Assembly: GCF_041146395.1 (NCBI RefSeq)
Contig: NC_090989.1
Location: 250,408,843 to 250,472,842 of the forward strand
DNA from: Eulemur rufifrons
Taxonomy: Eukaryota > Chordata > Mammalia > Primates > Lemuridae
DNA: 64,000 nt
Reading direction: 5' to 3'
A model generated the notes under the pieces. It made no database searches and was not told the origin of the DNA. It saw nothing but the letters and a program-made list of their open reading frames with translations. How positions within the stretch are numbered: position 1 is the first letter of the stretch; each line of letters opens with the position of its first letter. Made by a program: the position numbers and the translations under genes. Of this stretch, positions 12,070 through 23,636 are shown in pieces.

Positions 12070-12202
12070 CTTAAACATTGGCTGTTTAACCTTGGCCAAG
12101 TCACTAATCTCTTTGAATCACAGTGAAATCAGAATATTATTAGCTATCTTGCTGGGTTGCTGTGAATGTCAGAGTCAATGTCAGGAAAGCAACCTGCCAA
12201 TG
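12070..12202 (+). repeat. MIR SINE fragment
   Basis: 'ttaaccttggccaagtcact' and 'aatctctttgaatcacagtg' correspond to the MIR core ('ttgggcaagttacttaacctctctgtgcctcag'). 'gctgggttgctgtgaatgtc' fits the following segment. The head is missing or too decayed to see. Confidence 0.72.
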
Positions 12203-12340
12203 TAAGAGATGTTGAATCACTGGTGTCTGGTCGTCATGACATTAGTAGTTCCATTAGACTAGTTGTATATTTAGAATAATGAGTATTCATTCCAGTCATG
12301 CATTTGACTGACCTGGTTCAGTGGCTTTAAGATGTTTTAT

Positions 12341-13940
12341 TTTTTGTAATATTTTTTTAATTTCAAAATATTATGGAACTACAAATGTTTTTGGTTACAT
12401 GGATCACCTCTGTAACACTTGACTCAGGGCTAAAAGTGTGCCCATCACCCAGATAGTGTTCACTGTACCCATTAGGTAGGCTTTTGACCATGCTCTCCAC
12501 CGCCCCCCTCTTGCTTGATTTCCACTGAGTTTTACTTCCTTTTGTGTACATGTGTGCTCATCAGTTAGTTCCAATTATTAGTGAGTACATTTGGTGTTTG
12601 TTTTTCCATTCTTGAGATACTTCACTTAGGATAAGGGTCTCCAGTTCCATCCAAATTATTGCAAAAGTCATTAATTCATCCTTTTTATGGCTGAATAGTG
12701 TTCCATGGTCTACATGTACCACATTTTGGTAATCCAGTCATGAACTGATGAACACTTGGGTTAATTCCACATCTTTGCAATCGCGAATTGTGCTGCAATA
12801 AACATTCACAGGTAGGTGTCTTTTTGATAAAATGACTTCTTTTCCTTTGGGTAAATATCCAGTAGTGGGATTGCTGGATCAAATGGTAGGTCTACTTTTA
12901 GTTCTTTGAGGAATTTCCATACAGTTTTTCATAGAGGATCAACTAATTTTCAGTCCCACCAACAGTGTATAAGCATTCCTTTCTCTCTGTATCTACTCAA
13001 TCATCTATTGCTTTTGGACTTTTTAATAAAAGCCATTCTAACTGGAATAAGGGGATATCTATTATGGTTTTAATTTGCATTTACCTGATGATTGGTGATG
13101 TTGAGTATTTTTTCATATGTTTATTGGCCATTTGTTTATCTTCTTTTGAAAAGCTTCTGTTTATATCTTTTTCCCTCTTTTTAACAGGGATATTTTTTTC
13201 TTGCTGATTTGCTTGAGTTCTTTGTAGATTCTGGTTATTAGCCCTTTGTCAGATATACAGCTTGTAAATATCTTCTTCCATTCTGTACATTGTCTATTTG
13301 CTCTGTTGATTATTTCCTTAGCTATGCAGAAGCTTTTTAATTTAATCAAGTCCCATTTATTTATTTTTGTTGTTGCTGTGATTGCTGTTGAGGGTCTTAG
13401 TCATAAATTCTTTGCCTAGACTGATATCTAGAAAGGTTTTTGCTACATTTCCTTCTACAATTCTATGGTTCCATACTTTAAAGTCTGTTGTCCATCTTGA
13501 ATTAATTTTCTGAATGATAAGAGATATGGATCCTGTTTCATTCTTCTACATGTGGATATTCAATTTTTCCATGATATTTTAAATAGGGTTTTTTTCCCTA
13601 GTGTAAATTGTTGTCTTCTTTGTTGAAGATCGGTTGGCTGTATGCAGATGGTTTTATATCTGGATTCTCTGTTGTGTTCTATGGGTCTATGTCTCTATTT
13701 TTGTGCCAATACTGTGCTGTTTTGGTTACTATAGCCTTAAGTATAGTTTGAAGTCTGGTAATGTGATGCCTCGAGATTTGTTCTTTTTTCTTAAGATTGC
13801 TTTGGCTACTCAGGTTCTTTTCTCATTCCAAACAAAGTATAGAATTATTTCTTCTATATCTGTGATGATGTTGGTATTTTGATAGGGATTACATTGAATC
13901 TGTAAATCGCTTTGGGTACTATGGACATTTTAACAACATT
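12341..13940 (-). mobile_element. LINE-1 3' fragment, minus strand, with 10-bp target duplication
   Basis: The plus strand shows the complement of an L1 3' UTR and ORF2 C-terminus in the same order as the L1 at 2850-5678 ('gtttttggttacatggatca', 'ttccacatctttgcaatcgc', 'agtagtgggattgctggatc'). It ends near 'tggacattttaacaacatt'. The sequence gatgttttat occurs directly before it (12331-12340) and directly after it (13941-13950), which I read as the target-site duplication. It is 5'-truncated to about 1.6 kb and all ORF2 frames are broken. Confidence 0.92.
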
Positions 13941-13950
13941 GATGTTTTAT

Positions 13951-15904
13951 AGCAGCAGAATCTCCTTTCTTTCCCAATGAAATCAGACACGAAATCCCAA
14001 TTTTATAAAGAAAATAGTAGGGTACTACTCTGAGGGAAGCAGGGAAGACAGCCAGGACTCTTGTCCATCCGGCTCCTCTGTAGTTTTCTATGAGATTCCC
14101 TAAAGTTCCTGCATGAAATTCCAAGATGACTCACAATAGTTTAAAAACCATAGGTTTATTTTAAAATTGCCGTCTCATCTACCAATCTCAGGGATCTCAA
14201 AGTTAGAGTCTGGACTCAGGGGTTGGCATAACATGACACCCTGACTCTGGTCACTCTGGGGATGAAACAGTCCTTGCCAAGCAGAGCTGTCCCTGCTCAC
14301 GTCAAGGCCTTCCCTTTGTCCCCCTGCACAGGCATAGTGCCCCTGTCTCAAGCCTTTCCTGTCCCCATCCTGTCTTACTCAGGCTGCCTGAAACCTCTGT
14401 CTCAACCCAGCCCATATCTTATTAACCTCTCAACCTGACAATCACAACTCATAAACTGGGCTTTAACTTTATTTTTTAAATGTCATCTCCCATTATATTG
14501 ACTTCTTTTCCCATTTCTAGGATACTTTAGATATTTATCTAATTGAACCCTTGTTTTCACCACCACAGCAGGTTTATGGAACAGGATGTTAAATGAAAGC
14601 TTCAGCAGAGGTCCAAAGACAGTGCGAACTACATTCCAAATGAGGTACCACAGCAGATGCAGAATTTTCAAAATAGATACCTGCAAAGTGGTTGCACAGT
14701 TCTTAGACCCCTCTTCCACAATGAAGGTAAAGAGGATGGTAACTGAAGAGTTCGGGGGGATTTCTTTGGCGAGAACTATAGTGTGAGCCCCACTTCCCTA
14801 ACAGAGGGGTAGGGGCCCCACCTTCTAACTTCGGGTAATAGGGGTTTCATGGAAAGTAGGAGAGGACTTTTAGAGAGCTGTTGGTGTGTTGTTAGATTCT
14901 TCCCACCCCACACACAATAAAGGGATGAGGTCAGAGGTGGTCCCTTTCCCTTCAGTATAAGAAAGCCTGGCTTTTAGGAGACAAAAATATGCCCCAGCTG
15001 TCTGACCAACCCAGAGGCCCAGTGTGTGCCTCCCACCTGAAGGCAGGTGGCTTGCCCCTTCAACTGCAGAGCAGAGGAAAGACAAAAGGCTCCCCTGGCT
15101 GTGGGTCAAACAGGAGAGAGCCAACATTGGGTTGCCTTAGGCTGTTCCCAGGAAGACCACCTAAGGGACAGATGGAAAGAAGCTGCTAAAAGTATGGCTG
15201 GATTCCCAGGGCCTGAGGAACAAGAGCCATCTGAAACAGAGGAGGTTTGTCAAGGGCATGCAGGCGAGTAATCACCAGCCAGGGAGATAGGGCACCTCCA
15301 AGGGAAAAGCAGCCACCCATTGTGGTCAGCCTGAAACACCTGCCAGGCCAAGAGGGCGCCAGCAGAGCTGCGCAGCAGCGCCTCTCAGAGGGAGCACCTG
15401 CCTCCCCTCCCTGGATTCTAACTGCAAAGAACAGTTGTCACGATGGGGGAGGAGGAGAAGGATTCAATGGGAAAAGAAGAAAACAACCACAGCCTCTCCA
15501 GCCTGCAGCATGCTCAAGCTGGAGGAGGGGAGAAACCTCCTAAAGTCAAATTCATGGTACTGGACATTTTAATTACAAGATTGAGGTTATTTTTATCACT
15601 CAGTTGTAACCAGAAAACTCATGAAACTACCTGAGTTTGCAGTTAGTGGCAGGGGGAAAATTAGTCCTATGGTCTGGATTAAAGAGACAATGGGAGACAA
15701 AAACAAAGCTACTTTATAATTGTATGAACATACGTGCTTGCTCAACATTAAAAGTTAACATGTATTAGTCAAACCATTAAGAGCTGTGAGTATCAGTCAG
15801 AACTGTTTATGTGGCTTAAGTAAATAAAGGAAAATTACTAGCTCTTGTAATTAGGAAGTCCAGAGATAAAGCTGCTTCTGGGAACACAAATAAAACCATC
15901 AGCT
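13951..15904. other. Unassigned sequence, about 2 kb
   Basis: No gene is recognised. A pyrimidine tract ending in ttctag at 14514-14519 could act as a splice acceptor and is followed by 23 open codons, but no donor or known peptide follows. Between 14870 and 15640 several short frames overlap on both strands in GC-richer sequence, and none resembles a known protein. Confidence 0.45.
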
Positions 15905-15928
15905 TTCTCTCTCTCTCTCTCTCTCTCT
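15905..15928. repeat. (CT)12 microsatellite
   Basis: An uninterrupted run of CT dinucleotides of about 24 bp. Length polymorphism is likely. Confidence 0.95.
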
Positions 15929-16394
15929 GGCTCACCTAGTTCTGTTAATGTATTGCACTCATTTTCTTCCACTGCAAATTGGCTTTATTCATGCAGAGGG
16001 TGCAGCCACAGGCAGGCAGCTCTAGGCTTGCAGAATTCCAGCTTAGCTCCAGAAGGAAGAGAGGGCTTCTTGCTTTCAGAATCTGTAAGTAAAATCCCAG
16101 AGGATACCTGACTGGCATGGCTTGAGTCATGTGCCCATCCCATAGATGTACAGGGGGGCAGGGTACTTGATTGGCAGGCTCACCAGAGCACCAGTTGTGT
16201 GGAAGAGATGTCTTATTCCAAAGGAAATGGGCTGGCACTAGCTGAAGAAGGGGGCAGGTATGATGGTAAGACCAGAACAACAAAGTCATAGTTATTTGCA
16301 TTTTGTAGCACAAGAAAATGAAGCTCAAAGATGTAAACTGAATATTCTCCCTATGCAGTAGACAATAATGATTACAACAATTAATATCTTACTA

Positions 16395-16545
16395 CCAGGA
16401 ACCTCTGCTCATGGTCTTCCCTCCCTCAGGGATGTGTTCCCCTCCATTGAAGATCTGCCTATCAAACTTTTGCTCATTTTCAAGCTCAGCTCAAATATTA
16501 TCTCTTCCATGAGGCTGCTCATGATTCCCAGGGATGAAAACAAAT
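16395..16545 (+). repeat. L2 LINE fragment
   Basis: 'tttcaagctcagctcaaata' and 'ttatctcttccatgaggctg' match the L2 stretch 'aggtctcagcttaaatgtcacttcctcagagaagcc'. The next block (16590-16640) is MER5-like, and L2-like sequence ('atcaaatcttccctgacctc') seems to resume after it at about 16650. Confidence 0.65.
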
Positions 16546-16587
16546 TGATTCTTTTACTATTATACAACATTATTGCATATTGTACAG

Positions 16588-16642
16588 TCCTCAGCCTTGG
16601 TTCCGTAGCAGAATCAGCTGGGCAGCTGGTTCAAATGCCACC
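16588..16642 (+). repeat. MER5-like fragment
   Basis: 'agcagaatcagctgggcagc' followed by 'tggttcaaatgcca' resembles the MER5 segment 'catcacctgggaacttgttagaaatgca'. It interrupts the L2 sequence, consistent with a small hAT insertion into an older LINE. Only about 55 bp is visible. Confidence 0.45.
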
Positions 16643-16855
16643 CCCCCCCATCAAATCTTCCCTGACCTCAAAAACACGAATATACTTCTTTCTACTCTGC
16701 TACTATAATAGTTAGAACCTTTTAAAGCCATAACTTTCATGTCAACTGCTTCTGCAACAAGCACCCAGACTATTGCTTTTATGAAAGCACTTGGCTTTGC
16801 ATTTGCTACACCAGGAAATTATTTACTGAATAAAGCAGCAACTCCCTCTATACTT

Positions 16856-17387
16856 TGTGGTAGTTTTAAAATATGTTCACAAATTTTTGAAACTCCTCTC
16901 TTCAAGAAGTGGAGTCTAATTCCCCCGCCCTTTGAGTGCGAGTGAGAACCAGTGACTTGCTTCTAATGAATTGGAAAAACAGGTTCTATGATGGTGTGCA
17001 ACTTCGAGGTAAGTTAATAAATGGTGCTACAACTTCCTCTCACTCTCTCCCAAATTGCTTATTCTTTGTGAAATGACTTATAACTACCAGGTTGTAAGCA
17101 CACACAACATCCTATGAAGAGCCCACCTGGTGAGGAACCGAAGCCTCCAGCCAACAGCCATGTGGGTGAGCATCTCTGAAGCAGATCACCCAGCCCCAGC
17201 CAAGCCTTCAGATGATGGCAGCCCTGATATAGCCTGACTGCAACAACAGGAGACTCTGTGAGCCAGAACCCTCCTGCTAAGCTGCTTCTTAATTATGGAC
17301 CCACAGAAAGTGAAATAACAAATGTTTATTGTTTTAAACCACTAAATCTTGGGATAATTTTTTACATAGCAATAGGTAACTAATGCA
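16856..17387 (+). mobile_element. MLT1-type MaLR solo LTR with 5-bp target duplication
   Basis: The element begins TGTGGTAGTTTTAAAATATG and ends with the MLT1 hallmark 'caaatgtttattgttttaaa' then 'aataggtaactaatgca'. It opens TG and closes CA. The pentamer tactt precedes it (16851-16855) and follows it (17388-17392), a 5-bp duplication as expected for ERVL-MaLR elements. Length is 532 bp. No internal retroviral genes are attached, so this is a solo LTR left by recombination between two LTRs. Family rank within MLT1 is not assigned. Confidence 0.88.
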
Positions 17388-17427
17388 TACTTTCACATAT
17401 AGATGTGGCAAGTATTCTTAACACTGG

Positions 17428-17640
17428 GTGTCTTAGCCTGGGTTCCTCAGGAAACCGAGCCTGAGCAAAAAGTTAATGTGCTAGTACTAAACTATGGTAT
17501 TTATTCCAGGGAAGCAGGAGTGAGGGAAAGGGGGAGGGAGGGAGAACACATCCCAGAGTGTCTTACTGAGCTGGCACCTGCTTGGTATGAATTGCAACTG
17601 ATCGTTCCATCTTGAAGGTCCAATTCTGAAAAGGTATAAG
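17428..17640. repeat. LTR-like fragment, family not assigned
   Basis: 'gtgtcttagcctgggttcct' with 'tatttattccagggaagcag' has the layout of an old LTR that I have met as 'tgggttcctcagagagcagagcctgag...gatttattgggaagtgc'. The block at about 32740-33060 has a similar layout. I cannot give a secure family name. Confidence 0.35.
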
Positions 17641-17691
17641 TTTAATCGCATCTCAGATCAGTTATCTAGTGAAAAGAAGTGAAAATAATTT

Positions 17692-18462
17692 ATCTATTGG
17701 ATGAAAAATTGCTCAACACCACTAATCCTCAGAGAAATGCAAATTAAAACCACAATGAGTTATGTAACCCAATCAGAATGGCGTAAAAAGACAGAAAATA
17801 ATACATGTTGGCAAGGTTGCAGAGAAAAGGGAACACTTATTCACTGTTGGTGGGAATGTAAATTAGTACAACCTCCATAGAAAACGCTATAGAGATTTCT
17901 CAAAGAACTAAAAATAGAACTACCATTCAATATGGCAATCCCACTACTGGGTATCTACCCAAAGGAAAAGAAATCAATATATCAAAAAAGATACCTGCAC
18001 TTATATGTTTATTGTAACATTATTCACAATAGCAAAGATATAGAATCAACCTAAGTGTCCATCCACAGATGATTGGATAAAGAAAATGTGGTACATATAC
18101 ACCATGGAATATCATTCAGCCATAAAAAAGAATGAAATCACGTCCTTCACAGCAACATGGATGGAACTGGATGTCATTATCTTCAGTGAAACAAGTCAGA
18201 AAGACAAATATCACGTTTCTCTCATAAGTGGGAGCTAAATAATGTGAATATGTGGATATAGAGAGGGAAACAATAGACAATGGAGACTTGGAAGGGTAAG
18301 GGGATGGGAGGGAGATGTATAATAAGAATTTACTTAATAGACACAATGCAGGTTATTTGGGTGATAGATACCCTAAAAAGCCCTGACTTGACCACTATGC
18401 AATCTATGTATGTAATGAAATTGCACTTGAACCCCATAAATGTATACAAGTTAAAAAAAGAA
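17692..18462 (+). mobile_element. LINE-1 3' fragment, plus strand
   Basis: The sequence follows the L1 ORF2 C-terminus and 3' UTR: 'gagaaatgcaaattaaaacc', 'ccactactgggtatctaccc', 'catggaatatcattcagcca', 'agtgggagctaaataatgtg', then an A-rich tail after 'ccccataaatgtatacaag'. The flanks gaaaataattt and gaaaagaattt may be a decayed target duplication. It is 5'-truncated to under 0.8 kb and has no intact frame. Confidence 0.9.
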
Positions 18463-18475
18463 AAGAATTTTTGAA

Positions 18476-20370
18476 TCAGCTCCAATCTCCCTTTAGTCAA
18501 GTTTCCTCCACGGAATATTAACACTCCACATGTCCCAGATGTATTTGCATACTCACCAAGCAGGTCTCTGGTGTCATATGCTTCAGAATGAACAAGGAAA
18601 TCCCAGGGTGTCACACCACTTTGCAAGGCATGAGATTTTGCCAGGTGACCACACAAAACTGGTCACCAATTAGCAACTGGAGCAGAACAAGTGGGCGAAG
18701 TTCCTAGACAGATGGGGCTGAGAGGCTCTGGTGGCACAGAAGAGGTGCCTGATAGACGTGGTGGGGTGGCACAGCATGTTGCCTGCGAGTATCCTCAAAA
18801 CTCCGATTTAGAAAGGAGTAAGGTCATCAGTGAAAATGGCTCCAAATAGTCTGTGACCAGCCAAACTCCAATCAAAGGGACCAAGGTAACCTCAGAGATT
18901 GCAACCAGGAAACTCAACCACCTTAGTAATTGAATTAAATCCCGTCTGAAGAAGCAAGTGTTAATAGAAATGGAGGGTCTGAGTGGCATTGTGAGAGGGA
19001 AGAAAGGAATGAGCAGTGGCTCCCCACCGTGTCCAGGGGAGAGGGGACCCTGATTCATGTGTCTGCACATGTGGCTGGTAAGGCAGGCAAACCCTCAAAC
19101 GAAGACGAGCAGAACTTGGTGGCACCAGCCATCAGGGACTCATACAGCCAAGTCCCCTGTTCCCTTATTGGGCTCACCAAATGACTGTCTTTCATCCATC
19201 TTCCCACATAAACTTCCCAAAAGGGAAGGAATGTTCTGATACACAAACAAGAGGGTCAGATTCACTTGTTAGCTCTGGTTGGTATGAACTCTTCAGCTCA
19301 CCCAGGGTGTAAACACAATCACTACTCTTATTTATCCAATTAATTGCTCACGCTCCCCATGGGCATGTACTGGGGTGACCAGCCAGCCTTCTGCAGTGAG
19401 ACCCAGCTCCTCTGTTCTCCTCTTTTTCCCAAATCACCCCCCCAACACACACACTTAAACAAGAGGTTTAGTCTACACAGCACATGTGGCCACGCACACA
19501 CTGCAATATAGAAACAAGGGTCCTGCTGGGCTGGTCCAGTGACACTCAGGGCCCTTGAAGAAGAAAGGCACCTTCCTGGGCTGCCATGAGGGACTCTGGC
19601 ACCCAGCTCTCCAGCCTGCCAGGAGCTCAGCCAAACTCAGGGTGGGTCCTTTCTAAGAACAATGTTTGGCACCTCCTCCTTTGGGTACTGTGCCCACTTA
19701 TTTCCCTGAGGTCAGTGGCACAGAACATTCCCTGCATCTCAGAGGTGGCAAACCCTGTACGTGTGCTCCCCTGGAATGCTCAGTGTCTTTCTCTCTTCTC
19801 CACCTAGAGCATCTTTCCTCTAAGGGCTGAGGAAAAAGCCCGTTCTGCCATTATCTGATGTTGACACCAGCTTCCCACAGCAGATTCTCACTTGCAGAGA
19901 TGGGGTTAGTACCTTCCCTGGCACAGACTGAAGAACGTAGTCATTCAGGGTTACACTGCATTTTATTCATCTCCTCATTCATTTATTCTTCAAATACTTT
20001 GAGCTTCCTAACTAGAAGTAGAGCAATCGTGGTTGAAATAAGATCACAGACTCAGAAATTCCTGAAACACGGATTTTTCACTGACACAAACTGCATTATC
20101 GGCAGAAATGAGAGCAGATGGACCAGCCTGAAGTTGGGTGGTTGCTTCACCTCAGTTCAGTTCTGAACACACCAGTTCTTTGGGTTCTCTTTTTATATTG
20201 AGTATTACCCAAATTTCAGCCCCTTTCTCCCTTCCAGAAATTGTTTTGGGATCCACAGGGAAAAGAGGCCCTTGGATTCACAAGTAAACAAACTTAGACA
20301 TTGCATTTGAAAAGTGTTTCAAGGGTGTATTTTGAAACTAGGGAAATAACAGTAAACAAAGATAAAATAT
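18476..20370. other. Unassigned sequence, about 1.9 kb
   Basis: No named repeat or gene. Frames of 91-108 codons on the minus strand (18330-18656 and 18795-19070) have no recognisable domain, and the first begins inside the L1 tail. At about 19970-20000 'tcattcatttattcttcaaatac' resembles the start of many mammalian L2/MIR tails but is too short to assign. Confidence 0.4.
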
Positions 20371-20774
20371 TGTCTTAGTCCATTTTTCATTGCTTTACAG
20401 TAATACTTGAGGCTGGATAATTCATAAAGAAAAGAAGTTTATTTGCCTCATGGTTCTGCAGGTTGTACAAGAAGCATGGCACCAGCAGCATCTGCTTCCG
20501 GTGAGAGCTTCAGGAAGCTTCCACTCATGGCAAAAGGTGAAGGGGGAGTGGGCATGTCACATGGTGAAAGACTGAGCAAGAGAGAGGGGGGAGGTGACAC
20601 ACTCCTTAAGCTGCCAGTTCTTCTGCAAACTAATACAGTCAGAACTCACCGATTACCATGGGGAGGGCACTAAGCCATTCAGGAGGGAACCGCCCCCATG
20701 ACCCAAACACCTCCAACGTTGGGGATCAGATTCCAACATGAGATTTGGAGGGGCCAAACAGCCAAACTATATCA
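20371..20774 (-). mobile_element. Complete solo MaLR LTR (MST/MLT1 group), minus strand, with 5-bp duplication
   Basis: On the plus strand it begins tgtcttagtccatttttc and ends with 'ggccaaacagccaaactata' then tca. This is the complement of an MST/MLT1-type LTR. The interior 'gaagcttccactcatggcaa' and 'ccgcccccatgacccaaaca' are diagnostic. The pentamer aatat flanks both sides (20366-20370 and 20775-20779). At 404 bp it looks full length, and no internal region is attached, so it is a solo LTR. Old retroviral promoter and poly(A) functions are presumably decayed. Confidence 0.88.
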
Positions 20775-20779
20775 AATAT

Positions 20780-21149
20780 ATATCTGAAAAGAGATTCAGA
20801 TATACATTTGGAAAGAAAAGGAGTCATAGCATTCCTTCAGAAAGGAAGAGTGGGGGTATGGCATTGAGGCACTAAAACACTGCAGTTATTTGTATTAGCT
20901 GAGTTTTTAACTTTCAGAACACAGGACATGGAGTTCTTCCGAATTCTGCAGTGCTGGTTCCTTATCACAGTGTGTCAGGCACCCTGGGAGAAGGAGGAGC
21001 CCTGGAAGTGGGGTCAGGCTCTAGGCGACTGCACAGATAGCGCTGGGCAGAGGTTGGGGAAGACCTGCCATCCACAGGCTCATGACCCAGAGAGGAAATG
21101 CTCCCAGACAGACATACAAACATCTGCGAAAAGATATAACCCTGGCTGT
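20780..21149. other. Unassigned sequence
   Basis: No gene or repeat is recognised. Opposed frames of 84 (plus) and 68 (minus) codons overlap between 20928 and 21182 and are best explained by chance. Confidence 0.45.
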
Positions 21150-21228
21150 GCTTCAGAATCTCCGGAGACATTTTTCTTTTAAACTTTCATGCCTGAGCCC
21201 CACCCCAGGCTTCTGAATCTGAATCTCT
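21150..21228 (+). repeat. MER5-like fragment
   Basis: 'cctgagccccaccccaggct' followed by 'tctgaatctgaatctctag' resembles the MER5 segment 'gggccccacccagacctactgaatcagaa'. It is short and decayed. Confidence 0.45.
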
Positions 21229-21231
21229 AGC

Positions 21232-21378
21232 TCAGATGTCACCTCCACTATCCCGCTTTCCTGAAGCCTCCTCACCTATGTTCCCGTACACACCCCCGCA
21301 CTGGGTTTTCATCGCCTTGCCCTTACTCATGGGTTCACCTGCCCTCCAGCTCCCACTGGACTCTGAGCCCAGTGAGTC
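21232..21378 (+). repeat. L2 LINE fragment
   Basis: 'cagatgtcacctccactatc' then 'tttcctgaagcctcctcacc' fits the L2 3' region ('aaatgtcacttcctcagagaagccttccctgacc'). 'ctccagctcccactggactc' fits the next part. Confidence 0.55.
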
Positions 21379-22059
21379 AGAGAAGAAGCTATCATATGAT
21401 TAGAAGGCTTTTTTTCCCCCAGAAAGTGGCTGTGTATTCAAAATTAAAGTTAATAGTTAAGTTTTTATATTAATGCTTGGAATCATATATAATATTCCCT
21501 ATTGAATTGTGATCTGGGCATTCCATTTATCATTTTGGATTATTTAGAAGCAAATTTCCCAAGACTGCTATTATTTACCCTGAGACAGACTCATTAGTCT
21601 AAGCAGTGACCATGGCCTACATCTTTTTCAGCCGCAGGACTGCAAGATGAGCCCAGAGCAGGGGACGGCTGTCAGGCAACTCGACGCAGAAAGCTGTTCT
21701 TTCTCTCTCAGCCAGTGACTCACCTGCAGCTGCTGCATGACAAGGGGGACACACTGGGGGAGAGTGGGGGGGCAGGCAGTAGATGGGAGACTGTGAATGT
21801 CACCCAATTGCCAATTTTCACATTTTTGGAAAGACCTAGAAATGGCAAAACAGACCATGATAAGCCCTAAAACCATATCACATCTCTCTACTCCATACAG
21901 TTTATTTTCAATTGCTAATGTCATCAGCTGTGTCACCTGGTAGTGACATATACCATTTCTCCTCAAAACCCCTCTGGTAGCAAATGTCCCGTGGGGTCAC
22001 CTCCCTCAGTCAGCTGAGTCAGAATCACAGAATTCTGGAATTGCAAAGCTGACAGAGCT
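21379..22059. other. Unassigned sequence
   Basis: AT-rich at first, then mixed. A 112-codon minus-strand frame (21628-21966) has no recognisable domain. No repeat family is named. Confidence 0.45.
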
Positions 22060-22640
22060 CTTCCTAATAACAGGAGAAATGTTAACATTTCTTGAGTGCC
22101 TACCATGGGGCCAGCCACTTCATATATTTTATTTCACTTAATCCTCACACTAACTCTGACATGCAGGATTCATGGTGCTCATATTTTAGATTTAAAAAGA
22201 AAATCAAGGCCGGGCGCGGTGGCGCACGCCTGTAATCCTAGCACTCTGGGAGGCCGAGGCGGGCGGATTATTTGAGCTCAGGAGTTCGAGACCAGCCTGA
22301 GCAAGAGCGAGACCTCGTCTCTACTGAAAATAGAAAGAAATTATATGGACAGCTAAAAATATATATAGAAAAATTAGCCAGGCATGGTGGCGCATGCCTG
22401 TAGTCCCAGCTACTCGGGAGGCTGAGACAGGAGGATCGCTTGAGCCCAGGAGTTTGAGGTTGCTGTGAGCTAGGCTGACGCCACGGCACTCTAGCCCAGG
22501 CAACAGAGTGAGACTCCGTCTCAGAAAATAAAATAAAATAAAATAAAAAAGGCTTGGAAAAGTGACGTGATCTGCTCAGGGTCACGTATCTAGCAACCCA
22601 GACTCATAAGGTCTGAAAGCCTCTGTTTCTCAGCGTGGGA
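22060..22640 (-). repeat. MIR SINE, minus strand, split by an Alu
   Basis: The left part ('gaaatgttaacatttcttga', 'gagtgcctaccatggggcca', 'cacttaatcctcacactaac') is the complement of a MIR tail and core. The right part, 22551-22640 ('agggtcacgtatctagcaac'), is the complement of the MIR head region. The lemur Alu at 22208-22550 sits between them, so the MIR is older. Confidence 0.8.
22208..22550 (+). mobile_element. Lemur-type Alu SINE, nested in a MIR
   Basis: Starts ggccgggcgcggtggcgcac, has the lemur signature 'cctgagcaagagcgagac', an A-rich linker with 'gctaaaaatatatatagaaa', the right arm 'agtcccagctactcgggagg', and an (aaaat)n tail. It keeps the Pol III A box ('tggcgcacgcc') and B box ('gttcgagacc') in the left arm. 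It is 7SL-derived and depends on L1 ORF2 for movement. Little divergence from the sister copies here suggests a fairly recent insertion. Confidence 0.93.
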
Positions 22641-23636
22641 GCTGTGCACGAGGCAGCATGCCCAGAGTCACAGCGAGTCTCAGGGTTAAATACAGCATAT
22701 CCTTTCAAGTGATGATTTTATTCAATGGTAAATAATTTAAAACACTTTTTACTAAAGAAAACATGAATGTATAATAAGGGAATACAAATTTGTGTAAAAC
22801 TTAAAGGTAAAACATAAAGCTTTAAGAATTTCATACTGATAGCAAGCTACTTCTGGCTTTGTCCCCAGACCCCCAGGGTTCTCACGAGAGTCCTCTGGCC
22901 ATGAGGATTCTGGCAGAAAGATTTAACTCGGTTTCAGCCCAAACAGAACTCAGGAATGGCGCCCCCGAGTGGAGGAGGGGGGAATGGCTTGTCATCAAAG
23001 AGCTGTCATCAGTGATTACACTTTGCTGCAGGGTTCGAGTTTCAGTGTCCATGGCAGGAGGAATATAAAGTATGTAATTCCATGGGCTGCCAAGCCCCAT
23101 CCCACCTAACTGATGCTCTCACAAAGTTCCCAGAGCTTTCCAATGTGAAGATAAGAATCTATCACTGAATGAACGAGCCAGCAGTCAGCCCACCCCCGTC
23201 CTCAACCCCACTTCTTGTCGTCACTAGCCCTCCCAGCACCAGACCTTACTTACCGTAAGCCCTAGGTATCTGTTTCATAAAAACACCCAGAATCATCTCT
23301 GGGGTGGTTGGAATCGTCAGGGACCTGATTCTAAGACAGGTTGGCCCGTCTATACTCTGCCCAAGGCTTGGAGTGCCTCCAGGGAAGTTAATCACTGAAT
23401 TCCAAAGAGGATGAGAGGAAAGACTCCAGCCAGGCCCTCAGCCAGGATGAGGTGGGCACACCATGGCCTGGCATCCTGACATATTTGAAGTTAACAAGTG
23501 TAGCCAAGAAAACCACTGAATAAGGCAAAGAAGGGCACAGCCTGGCTGGGTTGTAAAAAGGAGACCCTGACCCAGAGGAAAAAGAGGCAAAGCTCTTAAA
23601 GCGCCACCACATCTACAAGCACACTGCAGCCAGTCT
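22641..23636. other. Unassigned sequence, about 1 kb
   Basis: No gene or named repeat. Opposed frames of 69 and 72 codons overlap at 22859-23100, and two minus-strand frames overlap at 23388-23680. None has a recognisable domain. Confidence 0.45.

Noticed and set aside
22268..22585. Minus-strand frames reading through Alu copies (here, and at 25452-25862, 29750-30007 and 59488-59760 on plus)
   Set aside because: They are the familiar translations of Alu sequence and do not represent genes.
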